From NCBI GenBank assembly GCA_034190875.2, contig CM067348.1:2795435-2859434 (forward strand): a stretch of 64,000 nucleotides of DNA, in the 5' to 3' direction. This stretch comes from Urechis unicinctus (taxonomy: Eukaryota > Annelida > Polychaeta > Xenopneusta > Urechidae). The notes under the pieces are model-generated. The model was not told the origin of the DNA. It did no database searches and was given only the letters and a program-made list of their open reading frames with translations. Positions 13,401 through 23,929 of the stretch are shown here, one piece after another (the first letter of the stretch is position 1; each line of letters starts with the position of its first letter). A program made the position numbers and the translations under genes.

Positions 13401-16400
13401 ATGCTGATATCAAACATGATCATGCAGTGATCAAACAGGATCCTGCTGGAGGAAACAAACCTGATCATGATCAAATCACGCAGGATCCTGTCAGGATTAA
13501 GCATGAGGCTGAAGACCCTTCAGGATCCTCTGTCAAGGATGATGTATCAGAGAAAACAAACACCTTGCCTTCCATCAAAGAGGAACCTGCTGATACAGAA
13601 TCAACCCCAGGTATAGTTTCTGATACGCAAATAGTGAAAAAGGGCGATTTGACTGATTCAAGCACCAAGTTGATTAAGGATCAAGATGAAGTCAAGCATT
13701 TTGATAAGGATTCACGAACAGTGCAAGCTTGCGTTGAGCTCCTTCCAGGTGAAAAGCAGAAAGCTGATGATGCTTTGGTTGCTCAAACCTTGAAGGATAA
13801 ATGTTCATTGTTGCCGGAAGATGTTGTAGTGATATCATCCTCAGAGGCAGAACTAGCGGATGGTGATGTTACAAGTGCTGCTGAGTCAAAGAGTGTCGAG
13901 TCGGAAGGAGAGACTCCCCTTCAAGAGGAAGAATCCCAATGTCAAGGGCTTGGTGAGAAAGAAAAAGTGAAGCTTGCTTCGGCTGTAGTGGTTTGTGAAG
14001 ATTGTGTAACATATCAAAGCAAGCAAAAGAGCCCCAAATCAAGCGAGTCTTTCTGTGAACACAAAAAGAAGGCTGATGTACTTACAGAAGAGTTAAGGTC
14101 ATCAGAAGGACAAAGCTTGTCTGCGAGTGATAAAGGAATTACTGAAGGTGATATGCAGAGAAATGACATGGATCCTGGAGATGAAAATAAACCTGAAGCA
14201 TCAAAATGTTTAAGCAAAGATCCTGTTCCTGAGGGGGAATGTCCTTTGACACCTCATGAAGGTGAAGGTCATTCCAAAGTCGAACAAAATGAAGGGAATT
14301 CCAAAATCCCTGATGCAGATAGTGAATATAATCCTAATTCAAGTCAATGTACATCTGAGTTAGTTGACAATGATCCTGATGTTAAACCAAAGAAAAGAAG
14401 ACCTCCCAAAGTTATCAGACCCCCAGACATACTACCAACTGATGCGGGTGAGTTGGCAGTTCATTTCTGTATATATTTGAATTTTTTCAGATTCTGTAAA
14501 TGGTTACTTGCTGTTTGTTTTAGTTATGAGCAATCTTCAAAATTAAAGATATATCTATAATTTCTCAGCAGAAGACAAGTGTCGTAAGAGGAAGCGAGGA
14601 CGAGACTCTTCTCCTGTCCAGCCCGTGCTCAGTCCTGTGTCCCCACCTGAATCTGATGTGTCTCCTGAGGAGTCTGAGCTGTCGGATACATCACAGGGAG
14701 ACCTACCCTCATCACAGGCTGATGAACCTCCCTCCAAGAAGAAGAGGGACAGGTCACGTTTAACCATGTCACAAAGGAACCAGCGTAAGAGGCACGAAGA
14801 GGAAGAAGATAGCGAGGAGACTGAGGCACCAAGGTAATCAAAAGCTTTTGAGATTGCTTCATCCACAGCTAGCTTGTCAGGGCGCAATCTCTACTGAACT
14901 GATGTACTACACTATCCCCAGTTACCATAGTTATCCTTCAGCTTCTCATTATAATGTGTGATGTAGAAACTGTAACTTTGTGTAAGGGTGGTTGGCAATA
15001 AAATGACAATTGCAGCATTGTTGTCACTAGACACCTTTAGGTTTTGCCTATTGGGGTACGAAGCCCTCAATTTGCCTCGAGAAAAAGCTGTGACTCTCGT
15101 GTGTGTTTATGCTGCAGGAAACAAGGCAAGCGAGAAGAGACAGTGGAAGAGGATCCACCTCCCAAGTGCTCGTACACAGACCCAGCCGCTAAAGATCTAC
15201 ATGACCTTGTGCTCAAAGCACATATAGCTGAAGATAAACAGTCTGGTAGCGACAAAGAAAACAAGAGGAGACTTGGTAAAGAAAACGGCGAGGAATCTGA
15301 TGAACCCACCTCTAAAAAGGGTCGCCAAGCAACCAACAACCGTAAGGGGCGAGGCCGTGGAAAGGGGCGGAACACTGGTGTGGTGGTTGAAAGTGACGAA
15401 GAGGATGATGTGCCATTGATACAGCTGAGAAGGTCTAGTCGGGCAACAAAAGGTCAGAGAGTAATAACACCATTGTTTGTTGAAAGTCCTTGCAAGCGGA
15501 AAGGCCGTAAAGAAAAGGAAAGAGAGGAAAGACAGCAGAAAATGATTGAGAAACAAGAACGTAAAAGACAAAGGGAACAAGCCAGGCAAGAGAAAGCAGC
15601 AGCAAAGAGTAAAAAGGTGAGATTTATCAGACTGCTGATAATGTGCCATGTTGATGGGAAAGAAAGTTCAGAACATGTCAATCAAACAACTAATTGTTCC
15701 ACGGAGACAGAGACATTAAGATATTGTCTACCAGACAATGCCACTGTGTCACATTGACAGTGTGATGCTTTAACTGACAGTCTATAATTTTGCCATTATT
15801 CAGATACATCCGAGTGCAACAATGTTATAAAATAATCTGTTGGTCCCTGCAGAAAAAAAGAGGAATGAGTGACGAAGAATTCGTACCCGGAGGCCGGGGG
15901 AAAAACCACCGTCATAAAAACTCAGAGTCATCAGATTCAGCATCGGAGGAGGAGGATGAGGAGGATTTGTTTGAGGATGTGGACCGTGAGGAGTCCCTAC
16001 ACTGGAGCAGCTCGGCCAGTGATGTGGATGAGGAGAGTGATGGCTCTGTTTATATTCCCATGGGGAGGAACGCCAAACGAGCTGCCGAACTTAAAGGTAG
16101 TGCAGATGCAATACATGACCTTGTTGGTGTTGTTATATACATGCAGGATTATTGGTTTTACAGAATAGTTTGTTTATAATATGGTGTTCTTAGCTGAATG
16201 CATTTGTTCAGTGATGACTTGTTTGATTTGTACAGAGAAGCAGGAGAGTGCCGCGGATAATAACAGCAACTGTACTAAATGTAGCAAAGGCAACCATCCT
16301 GAATGGGTGGGTCGTCATCCTATGTCACGTCATGAGCATGTCTCATTAAACGGTGCTTTTAAGATATAACCACTGATGGTGGTTATGCTGTGGTTATATG

Positions 16401-19400
16401 ACTGGTGTGTTTATTGCAGATTTTGCTGTGTGATCAATGTGATGCGGGTTACCACACTGCCTGTCTGCGCCCTCCCATTATGCTCATACCTCATGGCGAC
16501 TGGTTCTGTCCTACTTGTGAACATGTGAGTCCTCTTAACCATCTCCATTTTGTTTCCAGGTATATGCCACCTGTAATTCTTAAGTCAATCTTTTTTGTTT
16601 GTTTCCTTATCATTGATCTTTTCACTGGGCTCTGAGGGAACTTTTTGTTTTAGGATAGATGTATTGGTAGTTTTTGTGTAAGCTCAAAACTTGTTCCATT
16701 CTTCATGCTCTGTTGTTGTGTTTTATATTTGCGACATTGATTTTTGGCTGTATGAGTCGACTGGGAAATTGCTCTGTCTTCATGTCAGTTCATGATGTCG
16801 TATGTATGGTTGACTGTGGGCAGCTTCAACTTGTAGAGAAGCTGAGACATGAGTTGACAGAACTGGACTCCCAAATGAAAAAACAAGATGCCCTCGTTAA
16901 AAGGTGATTCCCGCAAACGTCCATTACAAGTATCAAGGGCCATGGTTATGTCAGTTGGTGCGGCATTTCGTATGCCTAAACCATCAAGCTTTATTGACAA
17001 TATGCGTTAATTGTATAGGTAAACCTGTTGTCTGCGTACAAGGTTAATTCAATAAAATGGGGTTCAAACGAATTCAGATGGAAGCGTGGTTGCATTGAAT
17101 TAATTCCCACAATGTGTTATCTATCATTGTTTGATGTTTTCAGGAAGGAGAGGTTGGCTTATGTAGGGATAAGCCTCACCAATATCCTCCTGGTAAGTAG
17201 ACTGTTCCTTGTACCCAACTTTTTTGTAATGAAGTGTCTGTGTTTATGCATTGCTGATAATGTTATGTATCAATGACAACCCACCATGTTCAGGTGAATT
17301 CCCCCTTAGTGGTATCTATTCTATATAACCATCATATAACCATCAACCACATCTCATAACCACTGCATGGCATCTGCAGGATGGAGACAAAGACAGGAAG
17401 TCTATAGATTATGCTGAGTCAGCAGATGAGGAGGAAAGTGAACCTGAGACGAACGATGTCCAACGTCAGAATCTGAGACAGAAAAACCAGCGCAGTCGGT
17501 TAGTATGAGGAAGAGACGTTGGCACTCGCTGCGAGATGCCTTTAGAACGCTTCATTGTTGTGTCGTTGACAGTTTCTGATTGGGTTGCTTTGCTGTTGGT
17601 CAGAAGGAGAGCCAGTCGGTACGCTGGCCAGCTCGGCTCGGTGTGGGATGAGTCAGACTCGGACAACGCTCAATCCGACTCGTCATCATCCTCGGCTGCA
17701 TCTTCAGCATCATCATCCATCCCCGCCCCCCATGGTGGCCGCGCGCTCAAGACGACAGCGCAAAGACATCTCCTACAAGTTTGAAGAGTATGATGAGTTG
17801 ATCAGTGAGGCGCTGGAGGATGACAAGAAGGACCCTGCCTACATCAGACCTCCTCCAGTCCGACGTAAGCTCACCTTTCATGGCTCCCCTCACTTCAAGC
17901 TGGATATGTTTATCTCCATTCTATATCATCACTTTTGTAGAGAATCCCATCTTTTATTATCTTCTTGATCCAAACATTGCTGCAGTTTGCTACATCCCCA
18001 AAACACAAAACATTTTCACACAAATCCATATCTTTCATTTTTATCATTCGAGCTGTGTATTCCAAGTTAAGCATGGCACATGGCTATATGCCTCGTAACC
18101 ATGAAACATGTACATTGCATGACCATGATGTACATTGTCCACATAACCAAGTTAGCTACCTTGTTCCATATAGACCCTGTGTTGGTGTCAGCAGCAGTGA
18201 ACCGAGGTAAGGACATGACTAACATCACAGGAATGAAGGAGGTCCTGGAGGCGGAGGAGCGTGCTATGAGGGGAGACGAGGATGAAGTGGAGGGACAGCC
18301 TCCGGTCAGTACGGCCGTAGCTACTAAACCTCCGCTGGTGTCCCCGAGGAGTCGCAAGCAGCGACGACGTCTCACGGGGCTCGACTCTGACCAGGATGGT
18401 GATGACAGTGAGGAGTACAAAGCCACAGAGTAAGCTCACGCTGTTTACCAATGTGGATATGACATCCATCCATTGCACCGCCGTAGCTAGCACTTTGTTA
18501 AACTATCACACATGTACATAAGCTTCACTGCTGGTCTGGATGCAGATTATCTATGGCAGAGCTCGTGCAATACAAAAGACTGAAATATTCAACCTAGTGT
18601 AATTGTACTTTATTCCATGAACCTCAGTGGAATTTGTGCTTGAGGATACAGTCCCAATATTGAAACATTTCTGATGATGTAAAATTATATGTTCAATGAA
18701 TGACCCTGCCCCTAGTTTTGTTCATGCAGAAGAAAATATAATTAATATGTTTCCTATCCTAGTGTCAAGATTCACTCTTTTATGGAAAAGTCAAATAATT
18801 CCACAATGAAAGGTGTGCTTTGGTGATCTTTCGGTGTAGGAGGAACCGTTAAATACATGTGATAGCATGTGGGTCAAAATCTCTTTTGGTTTTGTTAAGT
18901 ATTCAGACTAAATGTCAGGTGTATACATGGACCAGAGTCCATGGGCTGGGTTAATGTTGTCATGAATGTAGCATCTTATGATGCGCTGTGATAAACACTT
19001 GTGCAGTTATGCGTAAATGTAGCATCTTAAACAAGAAGGTTGTACACCAATCGTACAACTAACAATGTACGGTGACTGTGTTGTGCAGTGAGGAGTCGGC
19101 CGCCAGCGCTGATGAGGATTACGAGGAGGAGAACATTGAGGAGGAGTTATCTGATGACTGGAGAGGCACATCACGTCGCAGCAAACCACAGCATCACTCG
19201 CGCAAGAAGCGGGGACCGGTCAGACGCAGTGCTCGTAATACCAGGCGATTTGTCATAGGTAAACACCTACATCTTACCAGTTGTCTCATCTTGGTTTTTC
19301 ACTCAACCAATTTTCTGTAGGTTTTTTAATTATTGGTCTGTGTGATTTCTACTCGGTGGTCCATTATAAGAAATGGAACCAATCATATTTTGTTGTCCAT

Positions 19401-20254
19401 GTTGTTAGTTTAACAATTGGGAAGTGATGGTTGAAATTGATTGGGTCTGTGAAACAGGTGAGTGTTTTACCTGGGATATATGATTAAGCCTGGTGTATGT
19501 GTGTGTGTCAGATGACTCTGATGAGGAGGAGAACGGCTCCAGAATCCACAGCGGCTCGGACACGGACAGCTCGACGGGTAAACCCACAGACAAATCCAGG
19601 CATAGGAAGAAGTCGCTGTTTGACTCGGATGACAGTGAGGAGAAACCTCGTAGTCGGAGAAAGCGACGCTCGTCTTCTCGTTACGAGGACGACAGCGACT
19701 ACTGTCCGTCAGATTCTGGCATCGGTAAGAGCGCCAGGTCGAGAAAAGCACGGCGAGGTGTCAGTTACCGGGAATCGGCTTCTGATTCAGACTACAAACC
19801 AGCCAAAAAATCCAAGAGTAGGATTGACATGAAGGCCTTCGTCAAGTCTAGTGGTGAATCTGAAACTGATAATTACTTTGAGGACGAAGCAGAAGCGCCC
19901 GTGAAAAAGTCCAAAAAGGAAAAAAAGCCGTCAAAGGCGAACAGTCGTAATTGCATTGAGGATGATGATGAGGACAGTGGTAATTCTAATGTGAAGGAGA
20001 TGAATGACAGTTCCTGTGAGGAGGGAGGAGGTTGTGATGGTGACAAAGTGGGTCGTTTGAAGGGAAGTAAGACACAGTGTAACGGGGAGTTTGGTGTCAG
20101 TCAGCTTCTGAAGGCACCAGGGCAACATAAGGCCGAGTCTGGTGGGGACGAGCAGGAAGAAGGCTCCCTCGTGGAGAGCGACGCCCACCTGTCGGGTGTA
20201 GACGACCTATCTGATGTGGATGAACTTGTCAGTCTCTTCACTCAAAGCTCCTAA
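7406..20254 (+). CDS. RSF1: remodeling and spacing factor 1 homologue (19 exons)
   Basis: RSF1 pairs with the ISWI ATPase (SNF2H) to assemble and space nucleosomes in the nucleus. Exons: 7406-7559, 12056-12147, 12291-12383, 12519-12647, 12780-12856, 12979-13070, 13155-14447, 14569-14833, 15118-15616, 15853-16096, 16236-16306, 16420-16524, 16824-16903, 17144-17192, 17380-17498, 17604-17864, 18174-18429, 19089-19258, 19512-20254. All phases join; the product is about 1,596 aa (human 1,441). The N-terminus ([19 protein letters not shown], then the WHIM-like [15 protein letters not shown]) matches RSF1. Exon 7 is a 1.3-kb disordered acidic exon. Exons 11-12 form a C4HC3 PHD finger ([18 protein letters not shown]). 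After it come [34 protein letters not shown] and GKDMTNI, all RSF1 hallmarks. The rest is Ser/Asp/Glu and Arg/Lys-rich. Exon 16 contains one extra base, probably in the C6 run at about 17731, that breaks the frame. Confidence 0.94.
7560..12055. other. RSF1 intron 1 (4.5 kb), no coding exon recognised
   Basis: This is the largest RSF1 intron, between the first coding exon and the exon beginning with the LLDLLMKLL segment. A 153-codon open frame at 7955-8416 has no recognisable domain and no codon-use support, so I treat it as chance. A short GC-rich island near 8260-8550 contains a hairpin (8415-8449). First introns of this size often hold enhancers, but nothing specific can be named. Confidence 0.6.
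8415..8449. repeat. 10-bp perfect inverted repeat in RSF1 intron 1
   Basis: The arms gaacagcgcg (8415-8424) and cgcgctgttc (8440-8449) are exact reverse complements with a 15-base loop. They sit in the only GC-rich patch of the intron. The loop and its right edge contain GGGGATTCCC (8431-8440). Confidence 0.6.
13255..13600 (+). repeat. degenerate IKQD/IKxE peptide repeat inside RSF1 exon 7
   Basis: The translated exon contains at least eight IK[QEH][DE] tetrapeptides in about 110 residues, spaced roughly 7-10 residues apart, with frequent DPA or DHA between them. The DNA shows repeated atcaaacagga and atcaaacatga blocks, so it grew by local duplication. Each unit resembles the SUMO acceptor consensus (hydrophobic-K-x-D/E). 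Confidence 0.65.
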
Positions 20255-21491
20255 CCACCAAATGCATAACGTCCCATCATATCATAACGTCCCTACTCAT
20301 CGCATTCATAATGTGTCATAATGTTCTTGACCATCATATCAGCTCACACTGTGTCACAACCTGTCTAGAGATATGAGATTTATGAGTAATACATTAATGT
20401 CAGTGGTCATTTGTAGAGAGGTGGACTAAATTTTAACATTTATAGCCGTTAATGTTGTCAATTTCATGTGATCAACTGCCAATGGTTTCATATTTTAAAA
20501 CATGGAACTCGTATATACATGTCTATATTTAGAATAGAATTTATTTATTTTATAACTTTGTATTTTAATTTAATTTCCATGTATCATTTATGGTCATTTT
20601 AATCATTACTTTAGTGATCTCATTCCCTTGTCTTCATTGGGCAGGTTGTAGATGTCTGGCATTTTCTCCGTTTTCGGTTTGATGTTCCCAATTTGATCGT
20701 ATCAAGAACATATTGGAGGTATATGAATCTTTAGTAATATAATATGTTATGTCCAGGTCCTCTTAGTCTTGAGGTGAGAGAGTAAATTGAAACCATGTGA
20801 AATTACATATGAAGAGGAGACAGTGGGTATGGCATGTCGATCCAGGGAGTTCAGTTACATACCTTGTTTGAAATGAACTTTCTTGTCCAGGTGACCAACT
20901 TGTTTGTTTGGCATTGCCTCATTTCACTAGACATCAAGTGATACCCCATTGCCATCCCTTCCTGAGGTTCACCGCATCAACTCGACAAAATGATGATGTA
21001 AGTTTTTCCTGTAAAACCAGCCCGAGTTCAACGACTGTCGTCTGCTTCTTGTGATAGGCTGTCTTCATCCTGCCCTGTGTACATGGCTGAGTACATAACC
21101 ATACCATGACATTCTTCTGAAGACACGAGTTCCTCCTCTCCTGTTATCAGTATTAGTACATCTCACCCCCAACCCCAATTAGTTACTTCCAGCATATATC
21201 CTGGTATGATATGCTAATGCATCAAGTCTTGTGGCAATACATTTATATAAAGTAACATGTGTTGGTAAAAGTTCCCAGTGCATTTTTCTTAAGTGGCAGA
21301 TACATGGGTCAGATTTCCATACACATCTGTCTAAAATCTGAAAGTGTCATTGTGGTCTTTGCATATATTTGTTATTACATAACCTGTGTAGAAATAGTTG
21401 TCTATAGACTGTTGTGTAATATAGAACTTATATAAATATAACTTGACCTGCTACAGTGTATATACATATTGTAGATGTGCAACTGTATGTG

Positions 21492-21497
21492 AAATAA
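21492..21497 (+). terminator. candidate polyadenylation signal for RSF1
   Basis: AATAAA about 1.24 kb after the RSF1 stop codon, followed within 30 bases by a T-rich stretch. It is the clearest signal downstream, although A/T-rich alternatives lie near 20,525-20,570. Confidence 0.4.
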
Positions 21498-22143
21498 ATG
21501 TCCTATGATTTACTTATGTCTCATTTACCCAGTTAGTTTGGGGGAAGGCCCTCTTAACCATTTTGGCCTCTGTACGAGGCAACTGAATAACTCACGTTCA
21601 TGGTTAATCTCAACAACAGACGTTCCATTGTGCAAACAGTTAAGAAATATTCAGAATGGCCTACTGGTTACAAACCAATCCACTCCACGTTTATCAGCTG
21701 ACTGCTCCCAGGATTTAGCAGATATGTTTACATCATACTTTCAAAACAAAACGTCCACAGGACATTTACTACAGAAATACAAGATGGTACAGGACTGAAA
21801 GAGTTAAATCATGTATTTCCTACCCATTCTGTTTCTCCTTCCCATTCTGTCTCCTCCCCATTCGGTTTGAGTTTTCTCTCCAGACCATTCGAGTCGTGAA
21901 GAAGACAGTCAAGAGCTGTGCTACCAAGAGCTGTTTATCGGATGCGTTGCCCATTTCCATTCTGAAAGTTCCCACAATACCTCAAAGAACAATCCATCAT
22001 CTACGAGCCAGGAAGAGAACCGAGGTCATCATCAGATCCATTGACACAAGCTGTACTAAGATCCCGCCCCCAGTATGGTAGCCGTGTGGTGTCGACAGCC
22101 TTGCCTACCTAGGCTGTCAATGTTGTCTTGAATTTACAGTCTG

Positions 22144-22186
22144 CACGCTATGATTGCCAAGTATACGGGTTTGCAATCATAGCGTG
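22144..22186. repeat. 14-bp perfect inverted repeat (hairpin)
   Basis: The left arm cacgctatgattgc (22144-22157) and right arm gcaatcatagcgtg (22173-22186) are exact reverse complements around a 15-base loop. It lies about 85 bp upstream of the first minisatellite units, whose core also contains atgattg...agcatgg. The arms may therefore be a palindromic relative of the array unit. Confidence 0.7.
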
Positions 22187-22791
22187 TGTGTCGGTGTGAA
22201 GTCTGATGTAACGTCAGAGGCAAGGGTGGGGTAACGGCGGGTTGTAGGGAAGATCAGCCCAGCGGGGAATGAAAGGGTTATGATTGTTTAACATGGCCGG
22301 TATACGGGGATCAAGATTGATTACCATGGCGTGTATTATGGAGATTATGATTTATTAGCATGGCGGGTATTAAGGGGGTTATGATTGATTATCATGGCGG
22401 AGATTATGATTGATTAGCATAGCGGGTATTAAGGAGGTTATGATTGATTAGCATGTAAGGTATTAAGGTGATTATGATTGATTAGCATGGCGGGTATTAA
22501 GGAGGTTATGATTTGTTAGATTGGCGGATATTAAGGAGGTTATGAATGATTAGCATGGCGGGTATTAAGGGGGTTATGATTGATTAGCATGGCGGATATT
22601 ATGGAGATTATGATTTATTAGCATGGCGGGTATTAAGGGGGTTATGATTGATTAGCACGGCGGGTATTAAGGAGGTTATGATTGATTAGCATGGCGGGTA
22701 TTAAGGGGGTTATGATTGATTAGCATGGCGGGTATTAAGGGGGTTATGATTAATTAGCATGGCGGATATTAAGGGGGTTATGATCGATTAG

Positions 22792-22943
22792 TGTAACAGT
22801 ATCGCCATCTATCCTTGTGTATACTAACTACAAACTGGATGCAGCCTCGTTCTGGAATCATTGATCATGGCTGCTGAAGTGAAGTAAATAAAGCTGTTGT
22901 TCTGTTGAACTTTGCCTCTATGTCATCACTATATATCGTCACA
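22792..22943. mobile_element. solo-LTR-like insertion, copy 1
   Basis: The block is 152 bp. It begins TGTAACAG, ends CGTCACA (TG...CA), contains an AATAAA, and is flanked on both sides by ATTAG. ATTAG is part of the 34-bp unit, so the flanks look like a 5-bp target-site duplication. Small LTR solos of Ty3/gypsy-type elements have this form. No internal element sequence is present. A SINE or other short insert is possible but would not explain TG...CA plus a 5-bp duplication. Confidence 0.65.
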
Positions 22944-23118
22944 ATTAGCATGGCGGATATTATGGAGATTATGATTTATTAGCATGGCGGGTATTAAGGG
23001 GGTTATGATTGATTAGCATGGCGGGTATTAAGGAGGTTATGATTGATTAGCATGGCGGGTATTAAGGGGGTTATGATTGATTAGCATGGCGGATATTAAG
23101 GGGGTTATGATCGATTAG

Positions 23119-23270
23119 TGTAACAGTATCGCCATCTATCCTTGTGTATACTAACTACAAACTGGATGCAGCCTCGTTCTGGAATCATTGATCATGGCTG
23201 CTGAAGTGAAGTAAATAAAGCTGTTGTTCTGTTGAACTTTGCCTCTATGTCATCACTATATATCGTCACA
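23119..23270. mobile_element. solo-LTR-like insertion, copy 2 (array-amplified)
   Basis: This is essentially identical to copy 1 over 152 bp, with the same ATTAG flanks and the same position within the 34-bp unit. It was therefore duplicated together with the minisatellite and is not an independent insertion. Confidence 0.65.
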
Positions 23271-23411
23271 ATTAGCATGGCGGATATTATGGAGATTATG
23301 ATTTATTAGCATGGCGGGTATTAAGGGGGTTATGATTGATTAGCATGGCGGGTATTAAGGAGGTTATGATTGATTAGCATGGCGGATATTAAGGGGGTTA
23401 TGATCGATTAG

Positions 23412-23561
23412 TGTAACAGTATCGCCATCTATCCTTGTGTATACTAACTACAAACTGGATGCAGCCTCGTTCTGGAATCATTGATCATGGCTGCTGAAGT
23501 GAAGTAAATAAAGCTGTTGTTCTGTTGAACTTTGCCTCTATGTCATCACTATATCGTCACA
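23412..23561. mobile_element. solo-LTR-like insertion, copy 3 (2-bp shorter)
   Basis: Same block again, with one AT dinucleotide fewer near the 3' end. It is followed by a rearranged junction in which the terminal cgtcacaatt is repeated at 23584-23593 before the array resumes. It shares the same left context as copies 1 and 2. Confidence 0.6.
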
Positions 23562-23929
23562 ATTATTATGGGCGGGATATTATCGTCACAATTAGCATGG
23601 CGGATATTATGGAGATTATGATTTATTAGCATGGCGGGTATTAAGGGGGTTATAAATGATTAGCATGGCGGGTATTAAGGAGGTTATGATTTATTAGATT
23701 GGCGGGTATTAAGGAGGTTATGATTGATTAGATCGGCGGGTATTACGGGGGCTATGATTGATTAGCATGGCGGGTATTAAGGAGGTTATGATTGATTAGC
23801 ATGGCGTGTATTACGGAGATTATGATTTATTAGATTGGCGGGCATTAAGGAGGTTATGATTGATTTGCATGGCGGATATTCAGGGAGGTTATGATTGATT
23901 AGCATGGCGGATATTAAGGAGGTAGGAAT

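Larger units (their letters stand above)
20255..22260. other. RSF1 3' UTR and downstream intergenic DNA
   Basis: The stop codon is at 20252-20254. The next 1.25 kb up to the AATAAA at 21492 is AT-rich and looks like 3' UTR. Beyond that, 21,510-22,140 has weak open frames (for example 21896-22081, Lys/Arg and Ser rich) with no recognised domain. A perfect hairpin lies at 22144-22186 just before the minisatellite. Confidence 0.5.
22277..23925. repeat. 34-bp-unit minisatellite with higher-order structure
   Basis: Dozens of variants of a 34-bp unit follow one another. The unit has the core gattagcatggcgggtatt followed by aaggaggttatgatt. Variation is mainly ggcgggtatt/ggcggatatt and aaggaggtt/aagggggtt/atggagatt. 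A ~150-bp unrelated block (solo-LTR-like, separate entries) interrupts the array three times at starts 22792, 23119 and 23412. The spacings are 327 and 293 bp and differ by exactly one 34-bp unit, as expected from unequal exchange of whole units. Confidence 0.9.

Noticed and set aside
22277-23925. Regularly spaced repeats resembling a CRISPR array
   Set aside because: Units are directly adjacent without unique spacers, vary in sequence, and lie in an intron-bearing animal genome.
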